NCBI GenBank assembly: GCA_039930465.1 | Contig: JBDTTU010000010.1 | Span: forward strand, 1 to 64,000 | Direction of reading: 5' to 3' | DNA: 64,000 bases | DNA from: LMDS01 sp039930465 | GTDB lineage: Bacteria; Pseudomonadota; Gammaproteobacteria; Burkholderiales; Burkholderiaceae_C | Shown here: positions 33,260 through 42,896 of the stretch, piece after piece | Numbering within the stretch: position 1 is the first letter of the stretch | Layout of the letters: every line of letters begins with the position of its first letter | Position numbers and translations under genes: made by a program | The notes under the pieces: model-generated | What the model was told of the DNA's origin: nothing | Seen by the model: the letters and a program-made list of their open reading frames with translations, nothing else | The model's database searches: none

Positions 33260-33280
33260 ATTCAGACAGGGCGACATCCC

Positions 33281-34348
33281 ATGCTCAATCTCAAAAAAGA
33301 CACCGGGCTCTTCGTTCTCATTCTCGTGGTCGGTACGGTCGTTGCGCTCATCAACCCGCTCTTCCTGTCGCCGATCAACATCGCCAACACGGCCAATCTC
33401 GTCGGGCTGTTCGGCATGTTCGCGATCGCGCAGGCTTTCGTGATCATCACCGGCGGCATCGAATTGTCGGTCGGCTCGATGATCGCGCTGCTCGGGGTGA
33501 TATTCGTCGACCTCATCGCCAACCTCGGCGTACCTTGGCCACTGGCCGTCCCGCTCGTGCTGGCCATTGGCTTCCTCCTGGGCCTGGGGCACGGGCTGCT
33601 CATCACGAAGATGCACATGCAGCCCTTTGTCGTGACGCTGTGCGGACTGTTGATCTACCGTGGAGTCGCCCGCTTCTACACACAGGACGCCACGGCCGGA
33701 TTTCCCTACGGCATGCGCTTCGAAGATCTCGAGTTCATCACGACGGGCCGCACCGACCTGCTGGCCATCGCCAGCCACGGTGCGATGAAGTCCATTTCGA
33801 TCCCGCATTCGTTCTTCCTGATGCTGGTGCTGGCGGCCGTGATGTGGGTGGTGCTGCACCGCTCCATGTTCGGTCGGTATCTCTACGCCGTGGGCAAGAA
33901 CGAGGAGGCGGCGCGCTTTTCGGGCATTCGAACCGACCGCGTGATCATCGCCGCGTACGTCATCTGCGCTGTGTTGACGGCGTTGTCGGCGATCTTCCTG
34001 GCCATGTACACACGTTCGATCCTGCCGAGTTCACACGGCAACTTCTACGAGCTGTATGCGATCGCGGCCGCGGTCCTGGGGGGCTTCTCGCTGCGCGGCG
34101 GCGAAGGGTCCATCGTTGGTGTCGTGCTGGGTACGATCCTGCTTCAGATCCTGCAAAATCTCGTCAACCTCCTGGGCATTCCTTCGTCGCTGAATTTCGC
34201 GGTGAGTGGATCGGTGATCCTGATCGGGGTGTTGGCCGACCAGGAATATGCTGCATTCCGCAAGCGTCGGGAGCTCGCTCGCAGCCGACGCAGCGGGCAG
34301 GAAAGTTCCCCCGGCAAAGCGCCCGAGGCCGTTGAATCGACGGGCTGA
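33281..34348 (+). CDS. Sugar ABC transporter permease (RbsC/XylH-like)
   Basis: A protein of 355 residues with about 8-10 membrane helices. RbsC-type motifs: AIAQAFVIITGGIELSVGS, MQPFVVTLCGLLIYRGVAR, GRYLYAVGKNEEAARFSGI (ATPase coupling loop) and AAVLGGFSLRGGEGSIVGVV. It forms the homodimeric channel. The C-terminal tail is an unusual polar Arg/Ser/Pro extension (about 25 residues). Starts 21 bases after the ATPase gene. Confidence 0.92.
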   Translation: MLNLKKDTGLFVLILVVGTVVALINPLFLSPINIANTANLVGLFGMFAIAQAFVIITGGIELSVGSMIALLGVIFVDLIANLGVPWPLAVPLVLAIGFLLGLGHGLLITKMHMQPFVVTLCGLLIYRGVARFYTQDATAGFPYGMRFEDLEFITTGRTDLLAIASHGAMKSISIPHSFFLMLVLAAVMWVVLHRSMFGRYLYAVGKNEEAARFSGIRTDRVIIAAYVICAVLTALSAIFLAMYTRSILPSSHGNFYELYAIAAAVLGGFSLRGGEGSIVGVVLGTILLQILQNLVNLLGIPSSLNFAVSGSVILIGVLADQEYAAFRKRRELARSRRSGQESSPGKAPEAVESTG

Positions 34349-34608
34349 GCATCGCTGTATGAATCGACACGAAGCGCGCTCCGGCAGGGGGCGCACATCA
34401 GGACCTTCTGGATGCCGCAAGACGAGAGTTCCACAGAAGAACTTTCCCCAGGAATACGATGTTGTTCCTACCTCATACTCACATCCATGCCGACAGACAT
34501 TGACGACAACATGGGCCGTGCCACGTTGCACGGCCTGGCGCGCGAGGCCGGCGCGAGCCGGGCGGGCGGCACGGGCGCGGGCAATCGCAAGCGCAAGGGC
34601 AAGCTGTC

Positions 34609-36126
34609 GTGATCACCCTGGGCATCGACCTCGGCACCTCGGGCGTGAAGGCGCTGCTGCTCGACGACGCGCGTGTCGTTGCGACGACGACCGCGCCTCT
34701 CACCGTGCAGCGGCCGCGACCCGGGTGGTCCGAGCAGGAGCCACAGCAATGGTGGGACGCAACCTGCCGATGCCTCGATGAACTGAAGACTGCGCATCCA
34801 GGGCAACTCGCTGCAGTGAGGGCGATCGGCTTGTCTGGTCAGATGCACGGCGCGACGCTGATCGACCAGGACGGCACGACCCTGCGCCCCTGCATGCTGT
34901 GGGACGACGGCCGCAGCGCCGCGCAATGCGCGCAGCTCGAACGCGATGCGCCTCGCTTGCGCAGCCTCACCGGCAACCCGGCCATGCCGGGTTTCACGGC
35001 GCCCAAGCTCATGTGGGTGCGCGAGAACGAGCCCGAAGTGTTCGAGCGGATCCACAAGGTGCTGCTGCCCAAGGCGTGGCTTCGCTGGAAGCTCTGCGGC
35101 AGCTTCATCGAAGACATGTCTGATGCCTCGGGCACGCTGTGGCTGGACGTGGCGGCGCGGCGCTGGTCGAACGAACTGCTCGCTGCCTGCGGGCTCGATG
35201 AGGCGCAGATGCCGCAACTCGTCGAAGGCAGCGCGCGTGCCGGCGAACTGCTGCCGGAGTGGGTGGCGCGCTGGGGTTTCGATCGCGCGCCGATGTTGGC
35301 CGGCGGGGCGGGTGACAACGCGGCCGGCGCGGTGGGTGTGGGCGCGGTGAACGCGGGCGACGCGTTTGTCTCACTGGGCACTTCCGGCGTGCTGTGGGCG
35401 ACCACGGGCGCCTTCGCGCCGGCACCCGACAAGGCCGTACACGCTTTTTGCCACGCATTGCCGAACACCTGGCATCAGATGGGCGTGATGCTGTCGGCGG
35501 CGTCGTGCTTGTCGTGGTGGGCCGGGATTGCGGGCACGAACGAAGCGGCCTTGCTGGCTGCATTGCCGGCCGCACCCGCAGGGCCGGCCGATTGCTGGTT
35601 CGCGCCCTACCTGTCCGGCGAACGCACGCCGCACAACGACACCGTCGTGCGTGGCGGCTTCCTGCAACTCTCGGCCTCGACCACTTCCGCGTCGATGACG
35701 CAATCGGTGCTCGAAGGCGTGGCGTATGCGTTTCGCGATGCGCGCGATGCACTCGCGAGCGCCGGGACGCGCCTTGCTGAAGCCGATCTCATCGGCGGTG
35801 GCGCGCGCTCGGCCTTCTGGTGCGAGGTGCTCGCCAACGTGCTCGACATGCCCTTGCATCAGATCGAAGGCAGCGAGCACGGCTGCGCGCTCGGCGCGGC
35901 GCGGCTTGCTCGCGCCGCGGTGGACGGCGAGCTCGTGTTTCCCAAGCCGGCGCGCGTGCGCAGCTTCGAACCGGCCGCGGCACTCGCACGCCAGTACGAC
36001 GAAGCCCATGCCCGATGGCAAGACCTCTACAGGCTGATGCGGCACGCGCCGCAGCCGGTCCACTCTCGCGCAGCCCGGCCGACGCTGTCGGCGACATCAC
36101 CCCACCAACCTCCGGACATCGAATGA
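34609..36126 (+). CDS. xylB: Xylulokinase
   Basis: A protein of 505 residues of the FGGY kinase family. Phosphate 1 motif LGIDLGTSGVKALLLD at the N-terminus, LSGQMHGATLID with the substrate-binding Met-His, the WDDGRS segment, the catalytic Asp in AGGAGDNAAGAVGVG, and ADLIGGGARSAFWCEVLANVL near the end are diagnostic of XylB. It phosphorylates D-xylulose to xylulose-5-phosphate. Starts at GTG 34609. The 260-base gap upstream holds only a dubious 41-codon frame and an AGGAA-N10-TTCCT inverted repeat (34451-34470), so xylBA may have its own promoter. Overlaps xylA by 4 bases. Confidence 0.94.
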   Translation: MITLGIDLGTSGVKALLLDDARVVATTTAPLTVQRPRPGWSEQEPQQWWDATCRCLDELKTAHPGQLAAVRAIGLSGQMHGATLIDQDGTTLRPCMLWDDGRSAAQCAQLERDAPRLRSLTGNPAMPGFTAPKLMWVRENEPEVFERIHKVLLPKAWLRWKLCGSFIEDMSDASGTLWLDVAARRWSNELLAACGLDEAQMPQLVEGSARAGELLPEWVARWGFDRAPMLAGGAGDNAAGAVGVGAVNAGDAFVSLGTSGVLWATTGAFAPAPDKAVHAFCHALPNTWHQMGVMLSAASCLSWWAGIAGTNEAALLAALPAAPAGPADCWFAPYLSGERTPHNDTVVRGGFLQLSASTTSASMTQSVLEGVAYAFRDARDALASAGTRLAEADLIGGGARSAFWCEVLANVLDMPLHQIEGSEHGCALGAARLARAAVDGELVFPKPARVRSFEPAAALARQYDEAHARWQDLYRLMRHAPQPVHSRAARPTLSATSPHQPPDIE

Positions 36127-37496
36127 AAAATCCAAGCAAGCTCGTTCGCAAGGCCACGGTCGCAGCCAACCGCCCGTCGTACTTCTCCTTCGGCCAGCCG
36201 ATCGCCTACCGCGGCCCCGAGTTCAAGGCCAGCGAAGCCGAGCCCTTTGCCTATCGCTACTACGACAAGAACCGCAAGGTGCTCGGCAAGTCGATGCAAG
36301 AGCAGTTGCGCTTCGCCATCTGCTATTGGCACAGCTTCGTTGGCGGCGGCACCGACCCCTTCGGCGACGCGACCTATGAGCGGCCCTGGCACGGTGCGGG
36401 TGACCCGATGGAGCAGGCGCGCCACAAGGCCGACGTGGCCTTCGACCTGTTTCGCATCGTCGACGCGCCGTACTTCACCTTTCACGACCGCGACGTGGCA
36501 CCCGAAGGCGCAACGCTGGCCGAATCGAACCGCCACGTTCGCGAAATCGCCGATGTGTTCGCACGCAAGATGAGCGACACCGGCATCAAGCTGCTGTGGG
36601 GCACGGCCAACTTGTTTTCGCACCCGCGCTACATGTCTGGTGCGGCGACGAATCCCGACCCCGAAGTCTTTGCCTACGCAGCAGCACAAGTGAAAAACGT
36701 GCTTGAGGTGACGCATCAACTCAAGGGTGCCAACTACGTGCTGTGGGGCGGCCGCGAAGGCTACGAGACCTTGCTGAACACCGACCTGAAACGCGAGCTC
36801 GCGCAGCTCGGCCGCTTCCTGAACATGGTGGTGGAGCACAAACACAAGATTGGCTTCAAGGGGCAGATCCTCATTGAGCCCAAGCCGGGGGAACCCACCA
36901 AGCACCAGTACGACTATGACGTGGGCACGGTGTTCGGCTTCCTGCAGGCGAACGGTCTCGAAAAGGAAGTCAAGGTCAACATCGAGCAGAACCACGCGCT
37001 CCTGGCCGGCCACACCTTCGAGCACGAGATCGCGCTCGCACAGGCGCTGGGCATCTTCGGCTCGCTCGACATGAACCGCGGCGACGAGCAGCTCGGTTGG
37101 GACACCGACCAGTTTCCCAACAACCTGCAGCAGGTCGGGATGGCGATGTACCAGGTGCTGAAGGGCGGCGGACTCGGGCGCGGCGGACTCAACTTCGATG
37201 CCAAGCTGCGGCGCCAATCCATCGATGCCGACGACCTCGTCTGGGCGCACGCCACCAGCATGGACCTCTGCGCGCGCGGCCTTCTGGTGGCCGAAGCCAT
37301 GATTCAAGAACAGGCGCTGCAGCAGCACCTGGACCAGCGGTATGCGGGCTGGGACGCCAAGCAGGGCAAGGCCATCCTCGCGGGCAAGCGTTCCCTGGCC
37401 GACCTTGCCGATCTGGTCGAGAAGACTGGCCTCGACCCCAAGGCGCGATCCGGGCAGCAAGAGCGCCTGGAGGCGCTCGTCAACGGCTACTTCTGA
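36123..37496 (+). CDS. xylA: Xylose isomerase
   Basis: A protein of 457 residues, slightly longer than the usual 440. Family segments: FAICYWHSFVGGGTDPFG, FTFHDRDVAPEG with the catalytic His, KLLWGTANLFSHPRY, ANYVLWGGREGYETLLNTD, metal-binding ILIEPKPGEPTKHQYDYD, NHALLAGHTFEHE, and LGWDTDQFPNN. All metal-ligand acids expected in class II enzymes look present. It interconverts D-xylose and D-xylulose. The first 18 residues (MKNPSKLVRKATVAANRP) precede the normal N-terminus; there is no later ATG before the conserved part. ATG overlaps the xylB stop. Order xylB-xylA is inverted relative to E. coli. Confidence 0.95.
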   Translation: MKNPSKLVRKATVAANRPSYFSFGQPIAYRGPEFKASEAEPFAYRYYDKNRKVLGKSMQEQLRFAICYWHSFVGGGTDPFGDATYERPWHGAGDPMEQARHKADVAFDLFRIVDAPYFTFHDRDVAPEGATLAESNRHVREIADVFARKMSDTGIKLLWGTANLFSHPRYMSGAATNPDPEVFAYAAAQVKNVLEVTHQLKGANYVLWGGREGYETLLNTDLKRELAQLGRFLNMVVEHKHKIGFKGQILIEPKPGEPTKHQYDYDVGTVFGFLQANGLEKEVKVNIEQNHALLAGHTFEHEIALAQALGIFGSLDMNRGDEQLGWDTDQFPNNLQQVGMAMYQVLKGGGLGRGGLNFDAKLRRQSIDADDLVWAHATSMDLCARGLLVAEAMIQEQALQQHLDQRYAGWDAKQGKAILAGKRSLADLADLVEKTGLDPKARSGQQERLEALVNGYF

Positions 37497-37546
37497 GGGG
37501 GCCTCAAGGAAGCCGCCTCGGGCGGCGACTGAGCCGCGCCATGAAA

Positions 37547-37581
37547 AAAGCCGGCCGGGTCTTTTTCGACCGGCCGGCTTT
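37547..37581. terminator. Strong bidirectional rho-independent terminator
   Basis: Arms AAAGCCGGCCGGGTC (37547-37561) and GACCGGCCGGCTTT (37568-37581) pair with one bulged G around a TTTTTC loop, flanked by an A-run on the left and TCGTTTT on the right. It closes the xylBA transcript and the convergent MFS gene. Confidence 0.9.
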
Positions 37582-37626
37582 CGTTTTGCAGTGTCAGCGG
37601 CCCGAAACGGGCCGCGTTCAGGGTGA

Positions 37627-39309
<1,683 letters not shown>

Positions 39310-39506
39310 TGATGTGTCTCCTCAAAGAGTAAGCGGCACCTGCTGGTGCGCTGGGGGCGTATGTTGGAGGCCGCCTCTGACCGTTGGCTGACACGAGCCT
39401 TAACGCACGCTTACAAACTCAGGCGAAACCCTGAGGTTTGATTTCTCGATGTGAGTCTTTCAGGGTTTGTCTGGGGGCGCGGCTGCGGCCCGCAGCGCGC
39501 AGGCCG

Positions 39507-40151
39507 TCAGCGTTTGCGCTGCACCCCGGGCTGCGGCACGCCAGCGGCGCCCCAAGCCGGGCCGCTGAACCAGGGCTCGCCGCGCAGGCTGGCAGAGAGC
39601 ATGTCGAGGCTGTCGAGGCCCCAGAACAGGCGGCCGTCGAGTTCGATCGTCGGCACACCGAAAAGGCCACGCGCGACCGCGGCTTCGGTGCTGGCAACGA
39701 GCTCGCGCTTGACGGCATCGGCACCGGGCTCGCGTGCGGGGGCCAGTTCGGCCGCCAAGGCGGCGATGCGCTCGGCGTTGGTGGCGTCGAGACCGCCGCG
39801 CCACACATGGCGCAACACGTGCTCGCAAACGAAGCGGCTCGGCGTGCCACCGGCCGGCGCGCAGGCCAGCATCAGGCGCAGCAAAGCGAGCGGGTTGAAC
39901 GGGTGCTGCGCAGGCGTCTGCATCTCGATGCCGTGCTGGTGCGCGAGCCAGTGCACGTGGCGAAAGGTCCAGGCGCGTTTGGGCTCGATCTCGGCCGGCC
40001 CTTTCTGGCCCCAGTGCTTGAGCAGGCCCGCGAACAGCAGCGGCCGGTAGCTCACTTCGACCGACAAGCCTTCGAGCACCTGCGGCAAGCGCTCGAACGC
40101 CAGGTAGGCAAACGGCGAGATCGGATCGAACCAGAAGACCAGATGCTTCAC
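39507..40151 (-). CDS. 2-hydroxychromene-2-carboxylate isomerase-like DsbA-fold protein
   Basis: A protein of 214 residues. N-terminal FWFDPISPFAYLAFERLP has Ser-Pro where DsbA has its CxxC, the pattern of glutathione-dependent kappa-class/HCCA isomerases. C-terminal GLFGVPTIELDGRLFWGLDSL carries the cis-Pro motif GVPT. These enzymes isomerise naphthalene-pathway intermediates or act as glutathione transferases. GTG 40151 overlaps the stop of the DUF1289 gene (GTGA). The last residues are basic and variable. A related paralogue lies at 51671-52282. Confidence 0.85.
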   Translation of the reverse strand: MKHLVFWFDPISPFAYLAFERLPQVLEGLSVEVSYRPLLFAGLLKHWGQKGPAEIEPKRAWTFRHVHWLAHQHGIEMQTPAQHPFNPLALLRLMLACAPAGGTPSRFVCEHVLRHVWRGGLDATNAERIAALAAELAPAREPGADAVKRELVASTEAAVARGLFGVPTIELDGRLFWGLDSLDMLSASLRGEPWFSGPAWGAAGVPQPGVQRKR

Positions 40152-40348
40152 GCGGCATTCACCCACGTGACTTCGCCGCTGGCGCGTCGCTGGTCTAGTA
40201 GCTGCCAGACCCGGCGCTTGTTCGCGTCGTCGAGGTCGGACCACGCTGCGATTTCGTCGAGCGTGCGCAGGCAGCCTTCGCACCAGCCGGTGCGAGCGTC
40301 CATGCGGCACACACTGGTGCAAGGGCTGGCAACGGCGGGTTCGTTCAT
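40148..40348 (-). CDS. DUF1289 small cysteine-containing protein
   Basis: A protein of 66 residues. SPCTSVCRMDARTGWCEGCL followed by RTLDEIAAWSDLDDANKR is the DUF1289 pattern: four conserved Cys, probably metal-binding, and a WxxL helix. Function unknown; often found beside hydroxychromene isomerase or redox genes. ATG 40348 was chosen at the conserved start; an in-frame TTG lies 15 bases upstream. Ends in a GTGA overlap with the next gene. Confidence 0.85.
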   Translation of the reverse strand: MNEPAVASPCTSVCRMDARTGWCEGCLRTLDEIAAWSDLDDANKRRVWQLLDQRRASGEVTWVNAA

Positions 40349-40369
40349 TGAGTCTTCAGGCAAGAGATT

Positions 40370-40873
40370 TCACGCAAGCACGAGTTCGGCGATATCGTCC
40401 CACAAGCTCGGCGCGATTCGGCCGCGGATCTCGTTGACCACCTTGTGCTTGCGGTCGAGCACGAACGTGGTCGGCATCTGCGGCACCAGGCCGAAGTTGT
40501 CGCGGTGCGCCGCCGCGCCGCGCCACAGTGACGGGAAGCGCTGCGCCTTCGGCACCATGCTGTCGACAACCGCCTGGTAGTCGCGCACGGCAGAGATCGA
40601 CCTGTCGGCATTGACGGCCACGAGCTGAAAGCCTTTGTTGCGCCAGGCCTCGAAGTTGAGACGCAGCTCGGGCATCTTGTCGCGGCACACGGCGCAGTCG
40701 GTCGACCAGAAGAACACCAGCACGACCTTGCCCTGCTCGGCCCGCATGTCGTAGGGCCGGCCTTCGAGCGTGGTACCGACGAGTGATGCGGCGGCGACCG
40801 CTTGCGCTTGCAACGCGGCGGACGAAACCAGGCCGGCGGCCAGCGCGGTCTGCAGAAATTGGCGGCGCTTCAT
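40370..40873 (-). CDS. TlpA/ResA-like thiol-disulfide protein with Tat-type signal
   Basis: A protein of 167 residues. The N-terminus MKRRQFLQTALAAGLVSSAA is twin-arginine-like (RRQFLQ), then a thioredoxin fold with FFWSTDCAVCRDKMPELR (CxxC active site, CAVC), FQLVAVNADR and the cis-Pro motif MPTTFVLDRKHKVV. Family members reduce disulfides in the periplasm, for example in cytochrome c maturation. Likely co-transcribed with the DUF1289 and DsbA-fold genes (21-base gap). Confidence 0.88.
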   Translation of the reverse strand: MKRRQFLQTALAAGLVSSAALQAQAVAAASLVGTTLEGRPYDMRAEQGKVVLVFFWSTDCAVCRDKMPELRLNFEAWRNKGFQLVAVNADRSISAVRDYQAVVDSMVPKAQRFPSLWRGAAAHRDNFGLVPQMPTTFVLDRKHKVVNEIRGRIAPSLWDDIAELVLA

Positions 40874-40950
40874 GCAAGCCTCCGGGGTTGACGAGATGAA
40901 GCTGTGTCGCGGCAGGCCGGCTCATCTTTCGGCCCGCTGCAGCTCAAATG

Positions 40951-41445
40951 TCACGCTTGCACCACGTCTTGCACCGGTGCGGCGGTAAGCTGGACCAATT
41001 GTTCCGGGCTGAGCCTGAAAACGCCATTCGGGTGGCCGGCCGCGGCCCAGAGTTCGGTGAAGCGAAACAGCTCGCGGTCGATCAGCAGCACCGGCCGTGT
41101 GCTGTGGCCGAGCGGCGCCACGCCGCCGATCGTGAAACCGGTGGCGGCCTTCACGAACTCGGCGTCGGCGCGGCCCACGGCACCGACGAGCGCAGCCACC
41201 TTGCGTTCGTCGACCCGCTTGTCACCCGAAGCCACGACCAGCACGGCCGCCGCGTCGAGCTTGCGCTTGAAGACCACACTCTTGGCGATCTGGCCGACGC
41301 TGACGCCGAGCGCGTCGGCCGCCTCCTGCGCGGTGCGCGCGGCGACGTCGAGAAACAGCGGCGCGTGCGGATGCTTCTGCTCGGCCAGCAGCGCGCTGAC
41401 GCGGCGGAAGCCTTCGGGGCGATCGTGCAACGCCCCGTCGCTCAT
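40951..41445 (-). CDS. YbaK/ProX-type aminoacyl-tRNA deacylase
   Basis: A protein of 164 residues. The YbaK fold is indicated by TAQEAADALGVSVGQIAKSVVFK with the catalytic-type Lys, VLVVASGDKRVDERKVAAL, and TGFTIGGVAPLGH containing the GGxxPxGH motif. Such enzymes hydrolyse mischarged aminoacyl-tRNA (Cys-tRNA-Pro or Ala-tRNA-Pro). ATG 41445 overlaps the HMG-CoA lyase stop (ATGA), probably an expression convenience rather than a pathway link. Confidence 0.9.
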   Translation of the reverse strand: MSDGALHDRPEGFRRVSALLAEQKHPHAPLFLDVAARTAQEAADALGVSVGQIAKSVVFKRKLDAAAVLVVASGDKRVDERKVAALVGAVGRADAEFVKAATGFTIGGVAPLGHSTRPVLLIDRELFRFTELWAAAGHPNGVFRLSPEQLVQLTAAPVQDVVQA

Positions 41446-42371
41446 GCCGTGGCTTCGGACGCCGCGCGCTTGGCCAGCAGCGCATTGCCCGAGCGCGACA
41501 CCGGCTTGCGGCCGAGCACGCCAGAAATGAAGGCCGCCGCGTCGACGAGCTTGTCGATGTCGATGCCGGTCTCGATGCCCAGGCCGTTCAGCATGAACAG
41601 CACGTCTTCGGTGCCGACGTTGCCGGTTGCGCCCTTCGCATACGGGCAGCCTCCCAGGCCGGCCACGCTGGCGTCAAAAGTGTGGAGGCCCATCTCGAGG
41701 CAGGCGTAGATGTTGGGCAGCGCCTGGCCGTAGGTGTCGTGGAAATGGCCGCTCACCTCGGCGAGCGGGAAGTGCTTCAGCGCCCGCTCCATCGCCGCCT
41801 GCACACGCTGCGGCGTGCCCACGCCGATGGTGTCGGCCACGCCGCAATGGTCGACACCGATCGCCTTCATCAGCAGCACGACACGCTCGACCTCGTCAGG
41901 CGTCACCTCGCCCTGGTACGGGCACCCCAGCGCGCATGAAATCGCGCTGCGCACCTTGATGCCGTGCGCGTGCGCAGCCGCCACCACCGGGCGAAAGCGC
42001 TCGATGCTTTCTTCGATGCTGCAGTTGATGTTGCGCTGGCTGAAGGCTTCGGTCGCGGCGGCGAACACGACGATCTCGTCGGGCCGAATGGCCGGGTCGG
42101 CCAAGGCGGCCTCGAAGCCCTTGAGGTTGGGCGTGAGCACCGAGTAGCGCACACCCGGTTGCCGCACCACCGCCGACATCACGGCAGCGTTGTCGGCCAT
42201 CTGCGGCACCCACTTCGGGCTGACGTAACTCGTGACCTCGATCTCGCGCAGTCCGGCCGCCTGCAACAGGTGAACGAGTTCGACCTTGGCAGCAGTGTCT
42301 ACCGGTGACTTTTCGTTTTGCAATCCGTCTCGCGGACCCACTTCGACGAGTTTGACTTGGGAAGGAATCAT
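41442..42371 (-). CDS. mvaB: Hydroxymethylglutaryl-CoA lyase
   Basis: A protein of 309 residues, cleaving HMG-CoA to acetyl-CoA and acetoacetate, the last step of leucine breakdown. Motifs: VKLVEVGPRDGLQNEK (catalytic Arg-Asp), CALGCPYQGEV, SGHFHDTYGQALPN (metal-binding His pair) and the flexible loop GLGGCPYAKGATGNVGTED with its catalytic Cys. ATG 42371 begins at the conserved N-terminus; a longer open frame upstream is non-conserved. It lies about 0.5 kb downstream of mccA, separated by an opposing hypothetical gene. Confidence 0.95.
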   Translation of the reverse strand: MIPSQVKLVEVGPRDGLQNEKSPVDTAAKVELVHLLQAAGLREIEVTSYVSPKWVPQMADNAAVMSAVVRQPGVRYSVLTPNLKGFEAALADPAIRPDEIVVFAAATEAFSQRNINCSIEESIERFRPVVAAAHAHGIKVRSAISCALGCPYQGEVTPDEVERVVLLMKAIGVDHCGVADTIGVGTPQRVQAAMERALKHFPLAEVSGHFHDTYGQALPNIYACLEMGLHTFDASVAGLGGCPYAKGATGNVGTEDVLFMLNGLGIETGIDIDKLVDAAAFISGVLGRKPVSRSGNALLAKRAASEATA

Positions 42372-42858
42372 GGAAAAAGTCTCACTGAACAGACGTAACT
42401 GGAATCCACCCCCGGTTCTAGGGATGGGCGCTCCGGGGTGGCTGCCAGACCATGGCGTCAACTTGAACTCTGGAACGATCTTGGACCCGACCATTCGCCT
42501 GCGCCTTGCCACTCGAATCCATTTTGCGCTGCGCCGCAACTATGGTGAAGACGTGGAAGTGAGCACGCTGCTGCGTGGCCTGCCCGAAGCGCGTGAAGCG
42601 CTGTGGGTGTGCGCCGCTTCGGGAGATGCCGAGCTCACCGCACTCGCTCAGCAATTCACTGACGTGACCGCGGCCGCCGCGCTCGCAGCGGCGAAAGCGG
42701 CTCAAGCCCAGGTCGCCGCGCCGCAAGACACGGTATGGGCTCAAGACACCTCTGGCTTCGGCCTGACGCGCCCGCCGACGCTGGCCGACGAGGGTGCTGC
42801 CGTCACGGCGCCGCCCGGTTGGCGCCAGCGCATGAACTGGCTGCGAAGCCAGTTCTGA
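42370..42858 (+). CDS. Hypothetical protein
   Basis: A protein of up to 162 residues, not recognised. Seen: LDPTIRLRLATRIHFALRRNYGEDVEVSTLLRGLPEAREALWVC-type sequence (an apparently folded, helical part with a charged pattern), an Ala-rich stretch of about 25 residues, then a Pro/Trp-containing basic C-terminus. The start is uncertain: ATG 42370 (overlapping the mvaB start head to head, with AAGGA very close) or ATG 42424. It sits inverted inside the leucine cluster. Codon use resembles the neighbours. Confidence 0.6.
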   Translation: MEKVSLNRRNWNPPPVLGMGAPGWLPDHGVNLNSGTILDPTIRLRLATRIHFALRRNYGEDVEVSTLLRGLPEAREALWVCAASGDAELTALAQQFTDVTAAAALAAAKAAQAQVAAPQDTVWAQDTSGFGLTRPPTLADEGAAVTAPPGWRQRMNWLRSQF

Positions 42859-42860
42859 AA

Positions 42861-42883
42861 CACCGGCCTGCCGGCCGCCGGTG
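42861..42883. terminator. Hairpin between convergent genes
   Basis: CACCGGC and GCCGGTG pair around a 9-base GC-rich loop between the hypothetical gene and mccA. There is no T-run, so it is a weak terminator candidate. Confidence 0.4.
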
Positions 42884-42896
42884 ATCGATACGCTCG

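Noticed and set aside
34487..34612. A 41-codon frame ending in a GTGA overlap with xylB
   Set aside because: No ribosome site, no recognised similarity and low-complexity basic end; it may be leader sequence only.
39411..39440. Inverted repeat CAAACTCAGG / CCTGAGGTTTG in the MFS upstream region
   Set aside because: It could be a terminator for the DsbA-fold gene, but there is no T-run on either side and one base is mismatched.
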